This document shows, piece by piece, positions 54,188 to 64,000 of a stretch of DNA of 64,000 nucleotides. The position numbers were made by a program, and so were the translations under genes. Source of the DNA: Ganoderma boninense (Eukaryota; Basidiomycota; Agaricomycetes; Polyporales; Polyporaceae); contig CM035314.1 of assembly GCA_002900995.3 (NCBI GenBank), positions 651,252 through 715,251 on the forward strand, in the 5' to 3' direction. The notes below the pieces were generated by a model, which was given only the letters and a program-made list of their open reading frames with translations, had not been told where the DNA came from and did not search any database. Numbering within the stretch: position 1 is the stretch's first letter; each line of letters opens with the position of its first letter.

Positions 54188-56088
54188 ATGGCGGTCAGCT
54201 GGAGGGGGACGCTGGAAGGATTCTTCGTTGGGTTCACGATCTCGCTCATGTGAGTCGTCTCGGCCCTTCTTGTGGACTTAACCGCCGCGGGGCCGAACAT
54301 ATGTTAACGTCGGCACTGGCACACTGCAGCTTGAGCGGGATGTTGATAGCACAGGTCGGGACCTTCTACCGCTATCACGAGGCGAAGCCGAATGCTGTCA
54401 CTGCTCTTGTAAGTATGCGCCGTTTTGGAGCCTGAGTTGTTGCTTGACACGCACCGCGTCCCAGATTCTCGTCATCTTGTAGGTGTTTTTGTTTCACAAC
54501 GATGCAACACCACACGCCCGCTAAGATTCATGTGCAGCGTACTCGAGAACGGGCAAACAGTGTTCATGTCCATCGGGGCATGGGACTACATGATCAGCTG
54601 GCATGGAGATCTCTCTCAATTTCGCTCCCCGGTATTGTGGGTCTACTTGCACCGGCGCCGCTGACTTTCCTTCTGACGCAGCACACATTACAGCGCGATA
54701 GGCGTAAGGATGTTCACATAAGAATCATGGTTTTTGGATGACTGACTATGATTAACAGGCTATTGTCTTCATTGCTGTACGTCACCCGGTCTATGACTCG
54801 CTGGCTCACAAGCCGACTGGTCTGACGTCTGCCTGCCTCAGACGGCCTGCAACACGCTCTGTAGATGGTACGTCTGCTGCTCTCCTTGCGTGATCCTGAG
54901 GATACGGAGCTCAATGTGAACCCCAGCATCTTCGCATATTCGATCTACAAGCGTGTGTATTTTCCCCCGTCATCCCGATCACATCCCCTTGACTCACATA
55001 ACGCCAGTGAACGGTCATCGTGGCTTATTCCCCGCCATCATTGTAGGTTGCATCTTGGTCTCTGGAGCGCCTGTCACTAAGTGTCGATAGATTGTGTTGA
55101 CCCTCATCGTACTGGGTAGGTCTGTCGAGTCTCACTGGCGCAAGCTGAGCCGTTCTTTTAGTGGTTTCGATCATGTATGCGACCGAAATGTACGAGAAGC
55201 CATGTTTTGTATGCGGCGCCGATGGTCTGACGACTGCGCAGTGTACAACAGAGGCCTTGGAGCGAAAACGCGCTAGCGGTATCTTGGTCACGTTCTTTCC
55301 ACCGGAATTCCAGCGAACTCAACGCCTTCCTAACCCGACAGACGTGTTTTTACGTGGGAGCTGCGTCGTCCCTCGCGGCAGACATCCTCATCACGGCGTG
55401 CATGGTCGTGGTCTTTGCGTGCCGGGGCTCTGGGTTCGGCAGGCAAGTACTGCTCGTCGTTTTCATTTGCTTGGGTTTCACCATCACCTCTGGCAGAACG
55501 AACAAGCCGACGATTCCTCTTCTGTTCTATTGTCTGAACACCGGGGTGGCTGCGTCGTATGCTTTAGATTTCCTTGTTCCTTCCCCCCCGAGGCTCATGC
55601 TTCGCATAGGATATGCGTGATGGGCGTCCTCATATCAGTAAGCCTTCATGTAGAACCGTTCGCGCGCTGCTCTTGCCCATGCTGATTTGACAACCCGCGA
55701 CCTGGCAGTACGCGATATCCCCGTCGTCGTTCGTCTGGATCTCGTTCTACCTCGTGCTCGGAAAGGGTGAGTGCCCGCCCTCCCAACCCCTCGTCTTCGT
55801 CTCTCCCGCAAGTAAAGGCAGACTAACCCCCCCTCTTCTAACGACAACAACACCCTGGGGAACATGCGCGCAGTGTACACGAACTCCCTCCTGGGCTTCC
55901 TGAACGCGCGCGAGGTCATCTTCGTGCGCGGCGGTGCGAACCGCCAGAACATGACGACCGCGCCGCAGTTCACGTCCGTCATGACCATCGACCGCTCGGA
56001 CACCCCGGATTCCCAGTTTTATCTCGAGGCGGCGGAAGACGACCCCAGAGGCCCTGCCATTTCCCCCGCGGCGGATGGGGATAGGTAA
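54188..56088 (+). CDS. Multi-pass membrane protein, DUF6534-like (exons partly uncertain)
   Basis: Many small exons encode hydrophobic segments typical of a seven-helix family widespread in mushrooms. Confident pieces with consistent phase: 54188-54249, 54330-54408 (ISLILSGMLIAQVGTFYRYH), 54465-54478, 54538-54636 (VLENGQTVFMSIGAWDYMIS), 54682-54703, 54759-54776, an exon from 54,865 (MVRLLLSLRDP), a later exon including VGAASSLAADILITACMVVV near 55,350-55,440, 55709-55766 (YAISPSSFVWISFYLVLGK) and 55874-56088 (VYTNSLLGFLNAREVIF, then a hydrophilic tail). The final YTNSLLGFLNARE block is the hallmark that suggests DUF6534. Exons between 54,900 and 55,700 could not be joined without doubt, so decay into a pseudogene is possible. 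Function of the family is unknown. Confidence 0.55.
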
Positions 56089-56637
56089 CACTGGGGGAAG
56101 GCACGGCGGGGGCGGGTTGCGGATACGGGACATAGGACATGGGTTGTGAGTGTATGCGTCGATTCTCGTTGTATGTTCGCTGAGACCACAGGTGTATGGC
56201 AGCGTGCGTTGCCCGGAATTGCTGTGGGCTTATCTATGTGAGACGGTTCCTGCTCGACTATCTGAATTTTACGCTGACGGTATTCCGCTAGATCTGTTTC
56301 TCGGGGACTCGGCTCGGGACTGTTGCAGAAGGATCTAATTTATTTATTTATTTCAATCAGTGTGTTTCTGACGAGTCAACGTTTTCGGTATGCGAGGAAT
56401 GGCTCAAGTGCTGAAGGGTAGTTCTTTGCTCCACTTTGTCATTCACGGGTGGTAGATAACGCGTTGGGTACTGAGAGCAGATTAAGCCCTCTATTGTGCT
56501 CCATGAATGGTAACATGGGTTGAGCCATCGCTTAGCGGATGTCGAATTCGGACCGCCGTAACCAACTGCCATACCTCTCGTTCCGCGGACCACCACCAGC
56601 GCCTTTTCGTGTTCGACTCTCGACGTCTCCAACCACC
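56089..56637. other. Intergenic 5' of FunK1 copy T
   Basis: 3' flank of the membrane gene and promoter of copy T. An in-frame ATG at 56,539 upstream of the chosen start could add 33 residues. No other gene seen. Confidence 0.5.
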
Positions 56638-59265
56638 ATGGCCTCCCCACCCGATTCAGAAGAAACTCCCTGCTGTCCGCGCACGTCCGATAGTATCAAT
56701 AACGCCACAGGCAAGGTTCCTCTCAAGCAGTATCGGCGACAGTCTACTATCGACCTCGCCAATCGTTCGGTCCGGGCTGATTCTGTTGAAGAGTTTCTTA
56801 ACGGGCTGCTCCCCTTCCGCCCCGGCCGCAATTCGAACCTACAGCGGCCGACGTTAACGACGAACCCATTCAATCGGCTGAAGGATGCAGACAGTCTCCT
56901 GGAGACCCAAGTGGTTGAGCTTTTCGTGAGTGCCATCGTCGTGTTCATCTCGGTGGTTGAACATGTCCCGAACATGAACTTGTAAACTACGAGGTGGACG
57001 CCGTGAACACCTACGGGCTTATCCCCGGGCTTGTCATGGCGCGCTGCGAGAACAGACCGGACCCCAGGAAAATAGACGAGACGGGCCAGAAGATTGACGC
57101 TGCGTTCTACCATGCCGCGAACGCCCCAGACGACGAGTGCCCGCACTGGGCAGACCAAGCGGGGTCTGCAGAATTCAAGAGCGGCAAGGATGGCAATGCG
57201 AAGGACCCATGGAGCGACGTCGACGAGAAACCTGAGCCAGAATCCGAGGAGCGCACGAAGAACCGAGGGCAGGCTATGACCTTCGCCGAGCTCGTCCATG
57301 CGATGCAGCAACGCGTCTTCCTGTTCATGCTGTACGTCATTGGCCGCCGATTCCGCCTCCTGCGCTGGGACCGCGCTGGGGTCATCTTCTCGCCGCTGGT
57401 CGACTACTTCGAGAACCCCGAACCCCTGCTCGAGTTCCTCTGGCGACTCTCACATCTTGGCGCCTCTGCACTCGGTCTGGACCCCTCGGCCACGCGTATA
57501 TCTCACCTAGGACGCGACTGGAAGACGATGGACCGAGTGGCTGAAGACGCGCGGTACGACTTCGACCACGAGGAGCGAGCCCTGGATGACGAGGCGATCG
57601 TGCCTGAGATGTTTACTTGGAAATATGTCCGAGAGATGTTCGCTCGCTCGATCGGGGACCCCGAGTGGCCACGGTACAAGCTACACGTCAACGTTGCCCC
57701 GAGGACGACACGTGCGTTCCTCGTTGGGAAGCCCGTCGTCCGCGCAGATGGTCTAGTTGGTCCCGGCACGCGCTGCTACGTCGCGTTCGACTGTGAAGCG
57801 CGGCGTTTCGTGTGGTTGAAGGACTCGTGGCGCGCATCGTACGAGCTGGTCGAGACAGAGGGGGACGTTCTTGCCTCTCTCAATGCCGCTGACGTCAGAC
57901 ACGTCCCAACTCTTGTGTGCCATGGCGATGTGCGCAAGCAGGTCACTTTGACCGCGCAATGGTGGATTGCACAACACCCGAAGGACTCCGCTGTCCCCGC
58001 ACAAACAGCCCCTGCCCGTCGTCGTACGGGAGCGAATGCTCACGACGGAGTGGGTGGAGAGCTTTCGCTGCAATCTGATGGTCAGAGTCCTGCAGGCATA
58101 AGCTACCGAAATGATTGTCCCGTGCGCCAGCTGACGCACTATCGTGTGGTTACGGAGGAGGTCTGTATGCCGCTGTCTCAGTTCCAGAACGGGTTCCAAC
58201 TTACCTCCCTTGTGTTTGATTGCTTGAATGGTGCGTCTCGGCATTGTGTGCGGGCTCCCTGAAACACCACGCTGATAATTTTCGGTTTCTGTCTCAGCTC
58301 ACCGTGATGCAATGGAGAAAACCAGTGCCGGAAGGCTGCATCGCGACATCACCGACAGGGCCACCCTTATCTACCCCCGAATATTACCGGGCACGTCGGG
58401 GACGAAGCTCGAAGTACGGTGGCGGGGCATCCTCGCCAACTGGGAGTTGTCGAAAGCCCTTGTGTTGACGACTGAGCAGCTGATAGCGCGACAGCCAGAG
58501 AGAAACGTACGTTTGTCTTATGCTTCTCACGTCAGTATACTCGTCAACTCTTTCCAACAGGGAACTTGGCAATTTATGTCCGTGAATCTGCTCTCCGCCA
58601 TATCAAGCCGCTTCTCGATCGCCGATGATCTCGAGTCCCTGGTCCTTGTCCTCATCTACTACGCAGTCAGATACCTCTCGTCCACCATCGAAGAGAATCT
58701 CGACGTTGCCAACTTCCTCGAGGATTGCTTCGACAGCTACAGCGTAGGCAGCCGCAAGGTCCTTTGCGGGGAACGCAAGATGATTGTCATGAAGACTACC
58801 GGAGAGCTTGTCCACTTTCTTCCTGGGACCGGGCAAACTAGGGTGTTCTTCGAGAGCCCCCTAGATGCACTGTTCTCCAACGTCCTCGGTTGGTTCCGCC
58901 TCCACTACAAGGTGCTGGGCTGGGAGGCTCATGTGGGGCTACACCCGGGCTTGGCTCGCGCTCAAGCAAGTTTCCAGACCCCCGCAAAAAACTCGCGTCC
59001 CAACGGCGGTCCTCGACGTCAGGGCGACTCAGGCGGTGGCGCTGTTCAACCAAAGCTCAAGCCGCCTCCGACATCCGGAGAGAGGGGAGTTGCGTCGCGA
59101 CTGTCGGACCATTCGTTCATCATCGCCGAGTTTCTGTGCGCTCTTCGGTCAGAGGGCTGGTCACTCCCTCTATCGGACAGGCATCCAGACGGGGACCGGG
59201 TGCCTATGGGATGGTTGTCGAAGCTCGAACCTGTGCCATACTTGGTCCGGGCGGAGAGAAAGTAA
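56638..59265 (+). CDS. FunK1 family protein, copy T (probable pseudokinase)
   Basis: Four exons: 56638-56925, 56994-58230, 58298-58506, 58561-59265 (812 aa), phases 0, 1, 0. Exon 1 is the long sub-type seen in copy E (QYRRQSTIDLANR, DSVEEFLNGLLPF). The frame is fully open, but key residues are changed: the Gly-rich loop reads GPGTRCYVAFD (last Gly is Cys), the catalytic loop reads HRDITDRA (58,339-58,362; the Asn that binds magnesium is Ala), and the DFG-equivalent is ANWE (58,435-58,446; Asp is Asn). The β3 lysine (FVWLKDSW) is kept. Loss of both metal ligands argues for a catalytically dead protein that is still under coding constraint. Start at 56,638 has a good context (ACCATGG) and matches copy E. 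Confidence 0.87.
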
Positions 59266-59806
59266 GCAATCATACCACCCACCTAACAGACCAGCCTGAG
59301 GAAGATAGTGTTTGAGCCTGTATTCGTCCTGTCTGTGGAATTTGCCTGTCTGTACAATGTTTAACGAGACCTGAGCCATATGGCTATGACACTTTTACTA
59401 CGACAATAATGCGCACCTGGTTTGACTGCCTCGAAATTGAAACCGCGGATGACTGGCGAAAGTCCGAACGGCGCAGGGGCTTGGCCGCATTTGCTAGCTT
59501 CAAATACAGTCAGATGTGTTATAAACAGAGTAACATGGATCGGATGAGAGTAAATGAGCGAAATGGGTCGCAGAAAAAATAATGGCAAGCCGACAGCGTT
59601 TGCTTTCCAACACGGGCGTCTATGGGAGTTGCCGAGCAGGCCAGATACGGGAAGTAGGCGCTTCACCACGTTCAGTTTGACTTCCAACCACCGCCGTCCT
59701 TCTCGTCCTGTCTTCTCAGACGATTCGTCTCATACACGGCACTTCCTCGATTAATCCAAATTCAACGCATCACCATTGCTCCCCTCTCTACGAGCTCACG
59801 TTCAAC
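59266..59806. other. Intergenic between FunK1 copies T and U
   Basis: No gene seen; promoter of copy U. CT-rich from about 59,685 to 59,800, as expected near a fungal transcription start. Confidence 0.5.
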
Positions 59807-62399
59807 ATGAACAGTATGATCCGCCTCGCATACGACGAATTTCGCCGCCGCTTTCTTGGTTCCTCTGCTCGTACCTCCCGCACCAAACGTAGATCGCCGA
59901 ATGTCTTCAAAACTCTTGAAAATGCGGACAGCATGCCTGCTCACGCACTTTCCGATGCCTTTGTAAGCATTTAAGGTTGCCCTACAATTCATACAATGTC
60001 TGATGCACGTCGTAGATCGACGCCGTAAATACCAGTAAGCTCATCCCTGGTTCCACGATGGGGTCCTATCTTCCATGTGAAGTCAACCCTGAGACCGACG
60101 ATGTGAAGCACAAACTCGATGTCGCCATTTTCCAGCGTACAATCTCTCCCCAGTATGAGCCTTTCTCTTGGGCCGGCCAAACCATTCCCGTGGTATTCGT
60201 TCGACCTGCCTTCGGCGCAGATCCCTTCGACGTCAAGACTTCCAATTATCCCAATGATGAAGAAGAAGACGTGCAAACACTGGCCTTGAAACGAATCTCG
60301 AGCACTGTTGAACTTCTGTTCGCAGTGCAGCATCGTGTCGCCATCCTCATGCTCTTCGTCATTGGACGCAAGTTCCGCCTCATTCGCTGGGACCGCGCCG
60401 GACTCATCGTCACCCCCGCAATTGACTACTATGACGACCATACCACTCTCTGTGATTTTTTGGGATGCGTCTCCCGCCTTGATTCCGTCGCGCTCGGCTT
60501 CGATCCTAGCGCCACTCGCATTCTCCCAGGTTCCCCAGAGTTCTTGCAAATGGATTCTGCTGCTCGGAGAAACTCCGCTGACGTTGATCACACTGAGCGT
60601 GACCTGGAGGATGGCGAGTTGGAAGGGCCCTTCGTGTTCGAGTATGCACGGTCGATGTTCCGGGAGTCGCTCGCTGTTGACTGGCCGCGTTATCGCCTGG
60701 CGGTCTCTTCTGGTGCCACGACGCGATTCTACCACGTATGCAAACCTACTTTCGTCGCAGACGGTTTTATAGGCCGTGGGACGCGTGGCTACGTCGCCCT
60801 TGATGGCCACACGGGTCGTTTCGTGTGGCTCAAGGACGTCTGGCGGCTGTCGTATCTAGCTGGGGATCGGGAAGGCGACACCCTTCGTCGCCTCAACCTG
60901 GCTGGCGTGCAGGATGTCCCGACGCTTCTCTGCCATGGCGACGTTCTGGGTCAGGTGACGATCACCAGTGGTTGCGCCTCTTCCCCAGACAATTCTCCAC
61001 ATGGCGCCTCGTCAGCTCCCGGCCACTGGAGCACTTCACGTCAAGACGAAGACCAAACTACGCGTGGGCCTCTTCCCGAACACACGCACTACAGGATCGC
61101 GGTGGAGGAGGTTTGCCTCCCCTTGAACCGCTTCGTGAACGGCAAACAGCTGGTGTCTCTCGCGTTGGACGCCTTACGCAGTAAGTTTCCAGCCACAATA
61201 CTCAGTCTCGTTCATGGTGTTCATGAACCGCCACATAGCCCATTGTCGAGTCGCGAATAATCCTCAAACAAGTCTTCTCCATTGCGACATCAGCAGCGGG
61301 AACATCATGATCTACCCCAAGGTAAAATATAACGAAGCCGACGACAGCACGTCCTTGGTGTGGACCGGTATTCTCAGTGATTGGGAATTGGCGAAGCCTG
61401 TAGACAGCGAGGAAACCCCCTCCAAAGCAGCCCCGGCCCATCGCCTGGTACGTTTGCCGCCGTCTGACTGGGTAACGCTGCCGCTGAACTGTTCACCAGG
61501 GGACATACCAGTTCATGTCCATCAACCTGCTCCAAGTCCCATCTCGACCCGTACAGATTGCAGACGAGCTCGAGTCCTTCTTCCACGTGATCGTCTACTA
61601 CGCTGTGCGCCACCTCCAGTCAACCTGCGACAGCCCCTCCTCGTGGATCACGAACTATTTCTACCGCTATTCTTATGCCGAGCGGGCGGGTCAGCGTTTG
61701 TCCACCATCCAGACCCGTGGTTGTCTTGAAAACGACTTTCCGCCAGGCCCGCTGTCATTCTTCAGCCCCCTCGACGACCTCCTCTTCATCGCCCTCCAGA
61801 GCTTCAAGGCGCTCTACAACGTCCGTGATCACGACCGCCAGCCTCCACGTGCCCCGCGTCCTGGCCCCCCTGCCTTACATCCCAATGCTGCGATCGTCGC
61901 CGCCCAAAAGCGCTTCCAGGCTACCGAGTATGACATCGACGAGAAAATCTTCGCGCAACTCCAGGCCGAGGCCGCTGCGCGGCGAGTAATCGATCGGGGC
62001 CCTACGGCGGAAGACCGGGAGCTGGCGGCCAAGCTCGCCGACCATACGTTCATGATCGCACACCTCGAGGAGTTTCTCCGGGACCGGCGCTGGCCCGACA
62101 ACGATCGTATCGCCCCTTCACAGCCGCCACTCTCGTCCCCGTCCTCGTCTCTTAGCGGGGGTCAGCCAGACATAAACGTGCAACCACCAGCATCGTCGAA
62201 CCAGGGTTCCAAGGTTGCAGAGGCGCGTAAACGATCTCGTCCTGCGGAGTCGACGAACAACAACAACAACGAGGGCCGCACGGCGAAGAGGCAGCGGACA
62301 TCGAGAACCAAGCCGGCTCGAAGAGCGCCTGCCCCTCCCCCCTCCTCGACGCACGCAATGCGCACGCGCAGCCAAACGAGGAGAGACAGAGCTGCCTAG
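59807..62399 (+). CDS. FunK1 fungal-type protein kinase, copy U
   Basis: Four exons: 59807-59962, 60016-61180, 61239-61447, 61500-62399 (809 aa), phases 0, 1, 0, all GT-AG. Exon 1 (MNSMIRLAYDEFRRRF, then NVFKTLENADSM) is the short sub-type shared with D, F, G and the relic at 1,664. Kinase motifs: GRGTRGYVALDG, lysine in FVWLKDVW, HCDISSGN (61,280-61,303; Arg replaced by Cys as in copy D) and SDWELAK. Metal-binding residues are kept. The linker between the N-lobe and the HCD exon is short and lacks the KRKR-type basic cluster seen in the other copies. The C-terminal tail is basic with an Asn run and ends RTRSQTRRDRAA, a possible nuclear signal. Confidence 0.88.
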
Positions 62400-63251
62400 G
62401 TGTCCAGGCGAGATGACCTGTTCCTCTGTCTACCCTGGTCCGGTTGAATGATCGCGCAAGCGGCATGCAGCTTGCTTCACGTCGCCTCACTATGCCTCTT
62501 GGGTGCCTGTCGGAGTCCGACGCCTGTCGCGGGCCACGCTTCCCACCTTCCTTCAGGAATTTGCGTACCTACGCACTTATCACGATCGGAGACCCACTCA
62601 GTGTCCTAAGTTAGACTGTGTCAGCCCTGCACAGCGCAAGGACTCTATTCGTACAGGACACCATTCGACGGTAGAACTCTGACGCGAGCGTCCGACAGTT
62701 CGCTCCTTCTAGCAACATCCAATGGCGGACGAGTGGCGCGGAGCAATCCGTCTCATTCCCAATCGTGTTCTATGTCGACACGCCGTAGCCAATATAGCCT
62801 CATGGATATCCTCCCTGAGTGCTTGATAGGAACGCATTAAACTTGGACGATGAGCCCAGTATTGCGACCCGGCGGCGCCTCCCTACTTCTAGTTGATTAC
62901 TGGATTACATTTATACACACTTCGTTCTATGGTTGTCCCTATATACCCCCGATTTCTCATCATTTTTGCGTCCATTTTCCGGGTCTTTCGTGTGCTCACT
63001 GTTGTGAGGAATGGGAAGCCCAAATCCGGCTTCTTGCAGGAAGCAAGTAAGCGCCTACACTCCCCTCTTGGACCGCGACCACGACCTGCCAGGCAGCCAC
63101 GCAATCCAACAGACCCTGTATAAAATATAACGACCCGTACAACGACCCAAGGAGTCGCACTCTGCTTGTGAGTGGCTTTCATTCATTCACTAACAATAGG
63201 AGCTCGCATCGCTGACCGCATACAGTGAACTCAGCCCTGGAATTTAACATC
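62400..63251. other. Intergenic between FunK1 copy U and the right-edge gene
   Basis: No gene recognised. Contains the 3' flank of U and the promoter of the next gene; a TATAAAATATAA stretch at about 63,119-63,130 could be its TATA region, 120 bases upstream of the ATG. Confidence 0.45.
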
Positions 63252-64000
63252 ATGGCGAAACCTCTGGTCGTCATCTTGTGCCTTGAAGAATATTGTCTCC
63301 AGCTCTCGTTCAAAATTCACCGTCATCTCCTCTCCACTCTCGAAACCAAGGCTGAGGTCCGCCAGGCCCTGAAGCCCGCACAAGCACGCCGGTATCTGAC
63401 CAGCACAGTCCGGCCTCACGCTGTCGTCGTAGTCGATGCCGCTCTCGCTCATCCCTGGAATCGCGACATCCTCTGGCTGCTCGGAAACTATGTGAAAGCT
63501 GGGGGAACGGCTGTGTTCTCTGGTATGTTCTTCAGCACCATTCCGGACATGGTCTTCGACGAGATCTGGAGGGACGTCTTTCTCCTGCCCTGGCGCGCGT
63601 CCTTCCCCGACAGAAGCTCCGACTTTGTTCTCAACTCTCAGGTACGCGGACTCGACGTCGCCGAGCTTCCTTTGGCATACAAGCCATCCACTCTACACGC
63701 GACGTGGATCAACGGTGTTTCTCCCCTCAATGCCTTGTCCATGGACCGCGGAGAGGCGAGGAAGTTGGAGAAGGGAAAGGAGGGAGAGCCGCCGGGGCTG
63801 GGGATGGTGAAGACGACCGTCGCGTTTGCGACGCACGAGAAGGGCCGCGTCGGGTATGTCGGGGACATGAACATCGAGGGCAGCAGAGACGCCGCTCAGA
63901 TCATCCTCGCTATGTGCCTCTACCCTGGTTCGAAAGCTCCCACTGCTCCAGGAACAGGAGGTCCTCCGGTGAGTCCTTCCTCCACTCCCTTTCTCCCGCT
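63252..64000 (+). CDS. Unknown fungal protein, 5' part (runs off right edge)
   Basis: The first exon is open from the ATG at 63,252 to 63,968 (239 codons), where GTGAGT marks a donor; the intron continues past the window. The protein starts MAKPLVVILCLEEYCLQLSF. It has alternating β-strand and helix segments (LVVILCL, HAVVVVDAAL, LLGNYVKAGGTAVFSGMFF, VGYVGDMNIEG), reminiscent of a glutamine-amidotransferase-like (flavodoxin-like) fold, but no catalytic Cys nucleophile motif is seen. Function unknown. A short degraded relative may exist at 40,960-41,158. Confidence 0.6.
   Translation, partial: MAKPLVVILCLEEYCLQLSFKIHRHLLSTLETKAEVRQALKPAQARRYLTSTVRPHAVVVVDAALAHPWNRDILWLLGNYVKAGGTAVFSGMFFSTIPDMVFDEIWRDVFLLPWRASFPDRSSDFVLNSQVRGLDVAELPLAYKPSTLHATWINGVSPLNALSMDRGEARKLEKGKEGEPPGLGMVKTTVAFATHEKGRVGYVGDMNIEGSRDAAQIILAMCLYPGSKAPTAPGTGGPPVSPSSTPFLP

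Overview
The window is fungal nuclear DNA, almost certainly from an Agaricomycete (mushroom-forming basidiomycete; a Polyporales-type genome would fit, but the order is inferred). Coding DNA is GC-rich, genes are split by many 45-70 bp introns with GTRNGT donors, and the dominant family is the FunK1 fungal-type protein kinase, which is expanded in this class. All gene models come from reading frames, splice signals and intron-phase consistency by eye; no search was run.

Layout. 1-23,200 is a FunK1 array on the minus strand: a partial copy at the left edge (1-948), its tandem duplicate (3,300-6,174), then copies at 8,914-11,566, 12,073-15,065, 17,131-19,744 and 20,624-23,172. An orphan FunK1 first exon lies at 1,664-1,813, and one plus-strand short-chain dehydrogenase (7,202-8,288) interrupts the array. 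24,154-36,780 holds ordinary genes: a two-domain ABM monooxygenase-like protein, an LRR/F-box-type protein, the spindle-checkpoint protein Mad1 head to head with a DUF262 protein, a serine-protease-fold protein that has lost its catalytic residues, and an S1/P1 nuclease. 37,889-50,307 carries two closely related plus-strand FunK1 copies. Between them sits a 5.58 kb DNA transposon (41,442-47,021) with 30 bp terminal inverted repeats and a perfect 8 bp target-site duplication; it encodes a CxC5/CxC6 zinc-cluster KDZ-type transposase-like protein and a second intron-rich protein. The rest contains an F-box-type gene (51,082-52,827), a DUF6534-type membrane protein (54,188-56,088), two more FunK1 genes (56,638-59,265, with features of a pseudokinase, and 59,807-62,399), and the 5' part of an unknown gene (from 63,252).

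The ten FunK1 loci share one architecture: four exons with intron phases 0, 1, 0; a regulatory N-terminal region; a Gly-rich loop (GRGTRG type); a β3 lysine in FVWLKD; an H-R/C/G-D catalytic loop; and a DWE motif in place of DFG. They fall into at least four sub-types by first exon (A/B; D/F/G/U plus the relic; E/T; N/O), so the array reflects several rounds of duplication followed by decay. The transposon interrupts sequence upstream of the second N/O copy; the matching position upstream of the first copy is uninterrupted and works as a paralogous empty site.
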